Assembly (NCBI GenBank): GCA_002316345.1
Contig: DCDI01000197.1
Location: forward strand, 21,589 to 42,601
DNA: 21,013 nt
Origin: Phyllobacteriaceae bacterium UBA1059
GTDB taxonomy: Bacteria; Pseudomonadota; Alphaproteobacteria; Rhizobiales; Rhizobiaceae
Reading direction: 5' to 3'
In this document: one piece after another, positions 7,569 to 13,359 of the stretch
How positions within the stretch are numbered: position 1 is the first letter of the stretch
Layout: every line of letters begins with the position of its first letter
Notes under the pieces: generated by a model
What the model saw: the letters and a program-made list of their open reading frames with translations, nothing else
Told to the model about the DNA's origin: nothing
The model's database searches: none
Position numbers and translations under genes: made by a program

Positions 7569-8747
7569 TCAGTCGTGGATCACGAACGCATCAGACGCGC
7601 CATTGTCCCAGGCAGCCTGCAACAGGTCGTCGATGGTGGCGCGGCCATCCGGGCGCAGCGTGAGTGCAACGCCAGCGTCAGACGTTTCGAAGCCGATCTT
7701 GCCGAAGGAAGACAGGGCTGCCGACTGCTCGAGCGCTTCTGCCTGCGTGGCATAAGTGCCGACCGCGACATACTCGTTCAAGCCATCGAGTGCCTGCTTC
7801 CACTGCTGTGCGACGGCAGCGGCAACGGGCGCCTTGCCTTCCAGTGCGGAGAAGGCGGCGGCTGCCTTGGCGGAACGCTGCTCGGCGTAACCAAGCACCG
7901 GCATCGTTGTACCGGCAACCTGGAACGCGCTGGGCCGATCCGGCGCCATCGGACCATAATCCGGCAGAACCACGGATGCGACCGATACCGCGCCGAAGGC
8001 AGCTAAACCACCATTCGGGTAAGCCACCGTCGAAGCGCTTGAAGAAGAGCTGCTCGGCGTCGCGCCATTCATGGCGACCATAACGCCGGTCGGCATGCCA
8101 TCGCTTGGATCCAGCGCGCCACGGCCAGGGCGATACGACGCCATGAGGAAGCTGTCGTCCTTGCCGTCGAGCGGGGCGCGACCGACATAATCCACCTTCA
8201 CAGCGGCCATGCCGGTGTGGGCGTAATCGAGCATCTCCGCAGCCTTCTGCGACAGATCGATCACACGACCCTTCTCGTAGGGGCCACGATCGTTGACGCG
8301 CACGATGACGGAGTTGCCGTTCTTCGTATTTGTGACGCGAGCATAGCTCGGCAGCGGCATCGTGGGATGCGCGGCTGTGAGATGCGTCATGTCGTAGATT
8401 TCGCCGTTGGCGGTCAAACGACCGTGAAAAGCCGAGCCATACCAAGAGGCTTCGCCAGTCTTGGAGTAGCCTTTTTCTTCCTTGGGATAATACCAGCGAC
8501 CCTTTACCATGTAGGGCTTGCCGGTCTGATCGCGACCGCCGCCGCGCGGCAGCTTGGTGCGCAAATTGCTGACGCGAGGGCTCGCCTTCACGCCATAAAC
8601 GGACTCCGCGAAATATTCCTTGGACCGCGTCTTCTTGGAGGAAGACGTCTTCTGCTGGCTTGCGCAGGATGCGACCAGAACGGCCAGCATCGAAACTGCA
8701 ACTACGCCCGTGATACGTCGAACTCCGTTTACGGAAGCCACTCGCAT
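7569..8747 (-). CDS. rlpA: RlpA-family septal-ring lytic transglycosylase lipoprotein with SPOR domain
   Basis: RlpA proteins are outer-membrane lipoproteins that cleave glycan strands stripped of peptides during daughter-cell separation. From the chosen ATG the lipobox VASC places the lipidated cysteine at residue 28 after a hydrophobic segment. The double-psi beta-barrel runs from about residue 96 to 190 (GEASWYGSAFHGRLTANGE, then VIVRVNDRGPY). Glu116 and Asp153 are 37 residues apart, the same spacing as the two acidic residues needed in the Pseudomonas enzyme. The C-terminus (from EYVAVGTYATQAEA) looks like a SPOR domain that binds denuded glycan; the region between is Ala/Ser-rich. In-frame ATGs at 8777 and 8789 would lengthen the n-region; 8747 is chosen for its compact lipoprotein signal and the upstream GGGGA. 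It heads the leftward operon. Confidence 0.9.
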   Translation of the reverse strand: MRVASVNGVRRITGVVAVSMLAVLVASCASQQKTSSSKKTRSKEYFAESVYGVKASPRVSNLRTKLPRGGGRDQTGKPYMVKGRWYYPKEEKGYSKTGEASWYGSAFHGRLTANGEIYDMTHLTAAHPTMPLPSYARVTNTKNGNSVIVRVNDRGPYEKGRVIDLSQKAAEMLDYAHTGMAAVKVDYVGRAPLDGKDDSFLMASYRPGRGALDPSDGMPTGVMVAMNGATPSSSSSSASTVAYPNGGLAAFGAVSVASVVLPDYGPMAPDRPSAFQVAGTTMPVLGYAEQRSAKAAAAFSALEGKAPVAAAVAQQWKQALDGLNEYVAVGTYATQAEALEQSAALSSFGKIGFETSDAGVALTLRPDGRATIDDLLQAAWDNGASDAFVIHD

Positions 8748-8839
8748 CCTGTTTGTCCCCACGTACACACTACTCATACCGGCATACACCCGGATCGTGG
8801 TTCAGCGGCGCCCGTCCCTGAGCTTTCGCCTTCACTGTT

Positions 8840-8851
8840 GTTGTGCACAAC
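8840..8851. promoter_or_regulatory. Perfect 12-bp palindrome between divergent rlpA and SDR genes (candidate operator)
   Basis: GTTGTGCACAAC is a perfect 12-bp inverted repeat in the 239-base divergent intergenic region, 93 bp from the chosen rlpA start. On the minus strand a weak -10-like TACTAA lies just upstream of it, so the palindrome could overlap the rlpA transcription start. I cannot name a regulator that recognises it. Confidence 0.35.
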
Positions 8852-8918
8852 CAACCCTTAGTACTGCATTAACGAAATGCGGCAGCAACAAGGCAATTGC
8901 CTGAGTCGTGGCTGCCGG

Positions 8919-8947
8919 TTGACAAGAAAGCGCCATGCGCACTTTAA
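8919..8947 (+). promoter_or_regulatory. Candidate sigma-70-type promoter for the SDR gene
   Basis: A perfect -35 hexamer TTGACA (8919-8924) is followed 17 nt later by CTTTAA (8942-8947), which is a fair match to the relaxed -10 box of rhizobial housekeeping promoters. The spacer holds a small inverted repeat GCGC-CAT-GCGC (8930-8940). Transcription would begin about 30 nt before the SDR ATG. The -10 is the weak part of this call. Confidence 0.45.
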
Positions 8948-8986
8948 GCCATCAACTACCATCGGCATAGAGCAGGGAGCAACCTC

Positions 8987-9733
8987 ATGCGTCTTCAAGA
9001 CAAGATTGCCATCGTCACGGGCGGCGGATCGGGCTTCGGCGAAGGCATCGTGCGCAAGTTTGTAGCGGAAGGCGCCAGGGTGCTGATCGCGGATCGCAAT
9101 CTCGAAGGTGCCACAAGCGTCGCCGAGTCCATCGGCGAGCAGGCGAAAGCCTTCGAAGCTGATGTTGCCTCACAAGGCGGGTTCGAGTCTATCGTCGAAG
9201 CTACAAAATCGGCGTTCGGCGGCATCCATATCCTCGTCAACAATGCCGGCGTCGGCCACCTGCCCCAGCCACTCGAGTCCGTTGAAGAGGATGTCTTCGA
9301 CCGGGTCGCAGCCGTAAACATGAAGGCGATCTACTTCGGCGCCAAGGCCGTGGTGCCGCTGTTCAAGGCGCAAAAATATGGCGCGATCCTGAATGTCGCC
9401 TCGACCGGTGGCGTCAGCCCCCGTCCGAACCTGACCTGGTACAATGCATCGAAGGGCTGGGCCATCACCGCCACACGCGGCATGGCGGTCGAGCTTGCGC
9501 CCTTCGGCATTCGGGTCAACGCCATCAACCCTGTGGCTGGGGATACACCGCTGCTCAAGACCTTCATGGGCGAAGACACGCCGGACACCCGTGCCAAGTT
9601 CCTGTCAACAATCCCAATCGGCCGCTTCTCGACGCCGGAGGACATGGGCAACGCAGCTGCATTCCTGTGCTCGGACGAGGCCAGCATGATCACGGGCGTA
9701 GCCATGGAAGTCGACGGCGGCCGCTGCATCTGA
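8987..9733 (+). CDS. Short-chain dehydrogenase/reductase (classical SDR, NAD-dependent)
   Basis: The 248-residue protein is a classical SDR. The cofactor loop TGGGSGFG is at residues 11-18, NNAG at 85-88, and the catalytic tetrad is Asn111, Ser139, Tyr152 and Lys156 (YNASK). Asp36 at the end of the second strand favours NAD(H) over NADP(H). The C-terminal motif MEVDGGRCI is typical of FabG-like and glucose/alcohol dehydrogenase-like members. The substrate cannot be deduced. The ATG is preceded by AGGGAG 7 nt upstream. It is divergent from rlpA and separated from bcsN by 155 nt, so it may be a separate transcript with no evident link to cellulose. Confidence 0.92.
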   Translation: MRLQDKIAIVTGGGSGFGEGIVRKFVAEGARVLIADRNLEGATSVAESIGEQAKAFEADVASQGGFESIVEATKSAFGGIHILVNNAGVGHLPQPLESVEEDVFDRVAAVNMKAIYFGAKAVVPLFKAQKYGAILNVASTGGVSPRPNLTWYNASKGWAITATRGMAVELAPFGIRVNAINPVAGDTPLLKTFMGEDTPDTRAKFLSTIPIGRFSTPEDMGNAAAFLCSDEASMITGVAMEVDGGRCI

Positions 9734-9774
9734 GGCTCGCATCCGGCCGATGACGTGTCAGTAGATTTGCGAGC

Positions 9775-9780
9775 TACAAT
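9775..9780 (+). promoter_or_regulatory. Possible -10 box ahead of bcsN
   Basis: TACAAT lies 108 nt before the bcsN start in the 155-base gap after the SDR gene. The best -35 match (TGACGT at 9751-9756, 18-nt spacing) is poor, so activation by a regulator would be expected if this is the promoter. Tentative. Confidence 0.22.
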
Positions 9781-9788
9781 AAACACTT

Positions 9789-9824
9789 AAAGCCTGCGCC
9801 AAAGCCTGACGCGAAACTTGCGCC
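9789..9824 (+). repeat. Three tandem degenerate 12-nt repeats upstream of bcsN
   Basis: The units AAAGCCTGCGCC, AAAGCCTGACGC and GAAACTTGCGCC follow one another without a gap. Units 1 and 2 share their first eight bases, and units 1 and 3 share nine of twelve, including TGCGCC at the end. They begin 8 nt after the possible -10 box and end 64 nt before the bcsN start, so they may lie in the 5' leader or be direct-repeat protein-binding sites spaced by about one helical turn. Confidence 0.5.
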
Positions 9825-9888
9825 GGTCTGGATAGTTTGATCCGGCTACCCTTCATGCTCCTTGCCGAATCTTCTATGAAAATCGGCC

Positions 9889-10944
9889 ATGAAGCGCAGC
9901 AACTCGACCACCGCGGGCCGATTAGGGCTGATATTCCTGGCAGCCGGAGCGGTTTTCGCGACGGCCGGCTGCACGCGGACGATGCAGGTTGGAACTTCGT
10001 CGAGCGAACGCACCGTCGCAAACAGCTCCGCCTACATCTTGCCGCCTCCGGGTGGACCTGCAGTTGTAGCGGTCACCGAGCGCACTTACACAAACGGTAT
10101 CCAGCAAGATATTGCGCTCGCGACAAATTCAAGTTTGCCGGTGCAGAACGGGTTTCGCGTTCGTCTTTATGGGCCGATCAAAGCGGTTGCCGAAGGCCAG
10201 ACGGCCATGCCCGAGCAGTTCCAGCCATTGCGCAACATAGACAGCGAAGTGCGGCGTGTTGTGCCTGGCATGCCCCTCCAGCGCGCGCCCTTCTATGTTC
10301 AGAACCGCTATGGCGCCTTCGGCTATGCGGTTGGCCGGAAGGGCCGCGAGACATGTCTGTATGGGTTCCAGAACATTCGCTCGCGCCAGTTCACATGGAA
10401 CGACCGCGGGTCGATCGATATTCGACTGCGGCTCTGCGAGACAGGCGCCACCGAAGCGCAGCTGTTGGCTGTCATGTATGGTTACACGGCCAATGTGTTC
10501 GTGGATGCGGCGGGCTGGAACCCCTATGGTCAGCCAGCAGCGGTTCCTGAGGGCTTGGGCTCGCCTGGTCCCGATGTTTACCCGACTGCAATGGGACAGC
10601 TAGAGCCGGTCCTGCCGCCGGCGCCAGCCGCACCTGTTGTTCGGACACCGCGTCGGACACGAACGGTAGCACCTGCCGTAGCGGCCCCAGTCGAGCTCCC
10701 GCAACCTGTTGGACCCGCCGTTCCGCCGCCACCCGCTGCGGTTAGAACCAGTTCTGCCGCTGTAACGCCAAGCTCACCAGCTGCTTCGAACACCGCCCCT
10801 ATACGTTCGGTGTCCACACTCCTGCCGACAGTGCCGGCTGCATCCAGGCCCGCACAGTCCACGCCGCGATCTGCCGTGCCGATCGCGTCGCCATCTGCTT
10901 CAAGCGGGTTCGGAGCTGTGCCTCCGCCCCCCGAAAACCGCTAA
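9889..10944 (+). CDS. bcsN: Cellulose biosynthesis lipoprotein BcsN
   Basis: The 351-residue protein has a lipoprotein signal peptide with lipobox TAGC (lipidated Cys28). A conserved globular part spans about residues 45-225 (for example QNGFRVRLYGPIKAVAEGQ, YGAFGYAVGRKGRETCLYG, QLLAVMYGYTANVFVDAAG); the rest is a Pro/Ala/Ser-rich low-complexity tail that could span periplasm or peptidoglycan. It matches what I know of BcsN, a protein of unknown mechanism found beside bcsAB in Agrobacterium and Rhizobium cellulose loci. Its place directly before bcsA supports this. The Shine-Dalgarno is weak. A 157-nt spacer with possible regulatory folds separates it from the small ORF and bcsA, unlike the tightly overlapping genes further on. 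Confidence 0.85.
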   Translation: MKRSNSTTAGRLGLIFLAAGAVFATAGCTRTMQVGTSSSERTVANSSAYILPPPGGPAVVAVTERTYTNGIQQDIALATNSSLPVQNGFRVRLYGPIKAVAEGQTAMPEQFQPLRNIDSEVRRVVPGMPLQRAPFYVQNRYGAFGYAVGRKGRETCLYGFQNIRSRQFTWNDRGSIDIRLRLCETGATEAQLLAVMYGYTANVFVDAAGWNPYGQPAAVPEGLGSPGPDVYPTAMGQLEPVLPPAPAAPVVRTPRRTRTVAPAVAAPVELPQPVGPAVPPPPAAVRTSSAAVTPSSPAASNTAPIRSVSTLLPTVPAASRPAQSTPRSAVPIASPSASSGFGAVPPPPENR

Positions 10945-11050
10945 CGCCGCAATGCCGCGCGTTGATCTGGAACACCGGATGCATCGCAGGGCGGCTGCGA
11001 ATTCTCGTGGTACGGCAAGGATTTATACACGGTCATGGAGGTTTTCGACC

Positions 11051-11096
11051 GAGGTTAACGAAAGTTCACGACGCATTAACCCTCATGCCTTTGAGG
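11051..11096 (+). promoter_or_regulatory. Leader with two mutually exclusive hairpins controlling the small-ORF/bcsA ribosome binding site (candidate RNA switch)
   Basis: Hairpin A pairs GAGGTTAA (11051-11058) with TTAACC-CTC (11076-11084): six continuous pairs, a bulged C, then two more. Hairpin B pairs CCTCA (11081-11085) with TGAGG (11092-11096) around a 6-nt loop and would hide the Shine-Dalgarno GAGG (11093-11096) of the small ORF. Both need 11081-11084, so only one can form. Forming A would free the ribosome binding site. The folds are read by eye; no energies were calculated. The same bases also give a GGTTAA/TTAACC dyad that could instead be a DNA operator. Confidence 0.4.
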
Positions 11097-11101
11097 TATT
11101 T

Positions 11102-11170
11102 ATGCAGACAAGCACGATCGAGCGGTTCGTTGCCTTGTTCCAAGCACTGCTAAAGGGAAACAAGCGCTGA
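11102..11170 (+). CDS. Candidate 22-residue small protein or leader peptide translationally coupled to bcsA
   Basis: The ORF is ATG (11102) to TGA (11168-11170) and its stop overlaps the bcsA start as TGATG. GAGGT, a good Shine-Dalgarno, lies 5 nt before the ATG. The peptide starts MQTSTIERFVALFQALLKG and ends NKR: hydrophobic residues (I6, F9, V10, L12, F13, L16, L17) could form one face of an amphipathic helix with a basic C-terminus, so membrane contact is possible. I recognise no homologue; the known small Bcs proteins (BcsF, BcsR) are around 60 residues. By contrast, bcsA's own nearest AAGGGA is about 11 nt from its ATG, so reading this ORF may deliver ribosomes to bcsA. It may be only a coupling device and not a functional peptide. 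Confidence 0.5.
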   Translation: MQTSTIERFVALFQALLKGNKR

Positions 11171-13359
11171 TGCGCAAGCTCGTCATCGTAGCATTCTGGG
11201 CCGCCATGTCGGTAGCCGTGATCGCGCTCGTTACGCTGCCGATCAGCTTGCGGACGCAGCTTATCGCCGGCTTGTTCGTGCTGTCCGTGATGATGATCCT
11301 GAAGTCGATCAGCGCGGAAGGCATCTGGCGCCTGATCTCGCTGGCTTTCGGTACGGCGATCGTCATGCGCTATGTCTACTGGCGCACCACCAGCACCTTG
11401 CCGCCGGTCAACCAGCTCGAAGATTTCATTCCCGGTCTGCTGCTGTATCTCGCGGAAATGTACAGCGTGATGATGCTGGCGATCAGCCTTTTCGTGGTTG
11501 CTCTGCCGCTGCCTGCAAAGCCGTCGCGGGCAAAGGAGCAGCGCGAGAAATGGGACGATCTGCCAACCGTGGACGTCTTTATTCCGACCTACAACGAAGA
11601 CTCCGACCTCTTGGCGAAGACGATCGCCGCGTCCGTCTCGATGGACTATCCGGCCGATAAGTTCAAAGTCTGGCTGCTTGATGACGGCGGCTCGGTGCAG
11701 AAGCGCAACTCGGCCAAAATCACCGACGCGCATGCGGCCGAAGCCCGCTATGTCGAGCTCAAGAAGCTGGCGGAAGATCTCGGTGCGACTTATATCACCC
11801 GCGAGCGAAACGAGCATGCCAAGGCCGGCAACCTCAACAACGCGCTGGAGCATTCGACCGGCGATCTGATTGCCGTCTTCGATGCCGATCACGCCCCTGC
11901 CCGCGACTTCCTTCTGGAAACGGTGGGTTACTTCGCCGAAGAGGACAAGCTGTTCCTCGTTCAAACGCCGCACTTCTTCCTCAATCCCGATCCGCTGGAG
12001 CGCAACCTCCAGACCTTCGAGAAAATGCCGTCCGAGAACGAGATGTTCTACGGCATCATTCAACGCGGCCTCGACAAGTGGAACGCATCGTTCTTCTGCG
12101 GTTCTGCCGCCGTACTGTCACGCAAGGCGCTCGCTGAAACCGACGGCTTCAGTGGTATTTCGATCACCGAAGACTGCGAGACGGCCCTTGCGCTGCACGG
12201 CAAAGGCTGGAAGTCGATCTATATCGACAAGCCGTTGATCGCCGGTCTGCAGCCTGCCACCTTTGCGAGCTTCATCGGGCAGCGCAGCCGCTGGGCTCAA
12301 GGCATGATGCAGATCCTGCGTTATCGCTTTCCGCCCTTGAAGCGTGGGCTCTCGCTGCCCCAGCGCCTTTGCTACATGTCGTCGACGCTGTTTTGGCTGT
12401 TTCCGTTCCCGCGCGCGATCTTCCTGGTCGCGCCCTTGTTCTACCTGTTCTTTGATCTCGAAATCTTCACCGCCTCGGGCGGCGAGTTCATGGCCTATAC
12501 GCTGACCTACATGGTCGTGAACCTGATCATGCAGAACTACCTTTATGGCGCCTTCCGCTGGCCCTGGATTTCCGAACTCTACGAGTATGTGCAGACCGTG
12601 CATCTCCTGCCGGCCGTCATTTCCGTCATTCTCCATCCGAGCAAGCCGACCTTCAAGGTTACGGCCAAGGATGAGTCCATCTCGACCAGCCGCTTGTCAG
12701 AAATCTCGACACCCTTCTTCATCGTCTTCGCCGTTCTTGTTGTGGCGGTCTTCGTCACGATCTACCGCGTTTACACCGAGCCCTTTAAGGCGGACGTGAC
12801 GCTCGTCGTGGGCGGCTGGAACTTGCTGAACCTGATCATGGCAGGCGCCGCACTCGGCGTAGTGTCGGAACGCGGCGAGCGTCAGATTACCCGCCGCATC
12901 AAGGTGAGCCGTCGCTGCGAATTCCAGTTCGGCGACAACTGGCTGCCCGGCACGATCGAGGACGTATCGGTTTATGGCGTGCGCATCGTGCTCTACGGCC
13001 ACGAGGCATCCGCAGCCAAGGTCAACGATCTCTCCGGCGTTCGCTTCAAGACCTATTTCGACCAGCAGCCGCATATCCTCCCGATGAACATTCGCAATGT
13101 GCAAACGCTCGGCGAGACCACGGCGATCGGCTGCCTGTTCGCACCGCAGGAGCCGCTGCACCAGAAGCTCATCTCTGATCTGGTGTTCGCGGATTCCAGC
13201 CAGTGGACGCAGTTCCAATTGTCGCGCCGCGGCAACCCGGGCCTGCTGAAAGGCAGCGTTCGCTTCTTCGGCCTGGCCTTGTTCCAGACCTATCGCGGGT
13301 TGGTGTATCTGGCGCGCTCAGCTCGTCCGGCCAAGCCTGCTGTAAAGGCCGCCAGATGA
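11170..13359 (+). CDS. bcsA: Cellulose synthase catalytic subunit (UDP-forming), c-di-GMP-regulated
   Basis: This inner-membrane GT2 enzyme polymerises glucose from UDP-glucose into beta-1,4-glucan and extrudes it. N-terminal membrane helices (about residues 5-112) are followed by the glycosyltransferase domain with DDGGS (171-175), DAD (238-240), FFCGS (308-312), TED (333-335) and QRSRW (371-375), the full D,D,D,QxxRW set. More membrane helices follow, with the gating loop FKVTAKDES after about residue 494. The PilZ domain has RQITR (RxxxR, 571-575) and DVSVYG (DxSxxG, 598-603), so c-di-GMP binding looks intact. At 729 residues it is typical for Agrobacterium/Rhizobium and shorter than E. 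coli BcsA. The start overlaps the small ORF stop, and the end overlaps bcsB by 4 nt (ATGA). Confidence 0.97.
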   Translation: MRKLVIVAFWAAMSVAVIALVTLPISLRTQLIAGLFVLSVMMILKSISAEGIWRLISLAFGTAIVMRYVYWRTTSTLPPVNQLEDFIPGLLLYLAEMYSVMMLAISLFVVALPLPAKPSRAKEQREKWDDLPTVDVFIPTYNEDSDLLAKTIAASVSMDYPADKFKVWLLDDGGSVQKRNSAKITDAHAAEARYVELKKLAEDLGATYITRERNEHAKAGNLNNALEHSTGDLIAVFDADHAPARDFLLETVGYFAEEDKLFLVQTPHFFLNPDPLERNLQTFEKMPSENEMFYGIIQRGLDKWNASFFCGSAAVLSRKALAETDGFSGISITEDCETALALHGKGWKSIYIDKPLIAGLQPATFASFIGQRSRWAQGMMQILRYRFPPLKRGLSLPQRLCYMSSTLFWLFPFPRAIFLVAPLFYLFFDLEIFTASGGEFMAYTLTYMVVNLIMQNYLYGAFRWPWISELYEYVQTVHLLPAVISVILHPSKPTFKVTAKDESISTSRLSEISTPFFIVFAVLVVAVFVTIYRVYTEPFKADVTLVVGGWNLLNLIMAGAALGVVSERGERQITRRIKVSRRCEFQFGDNWLPGTIEDVSVYGVRIVLYGHEASAAKVNDLSGVRFKTYFDQQPHILPMNIRNVQTLGETTAIGCLFAPQEPLHQKLISDLVFADSSQWTQFQLSRRGNPGLLKGSVRFFGLALFQTYRGLVYLARSARPAKPAVKAAR

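Noticed and set aside
7678..8445. Minus-strand ORF (255 codons) in a second frame of rlpA
   Set aside because: Out-of-frame reading of rlpA with Arg-rich low-complexity translation; the SPOR and barrel motifs are all in the other frame.
11055..11079. Possible CtrA site (two TTAA boxes) upstream of bcsA
   Set aside because: The boxes are 17 nt apart, not the 7-nt spacing of the CtrA consensus, so the match is not supported.
11083..12063. Minus-strand ORF (326 codons) opposite bcsA
   Set aside because: Shadow of bcsA: composition is Arg/His/Gln-rich as expected from antisense reading, with no known motif.
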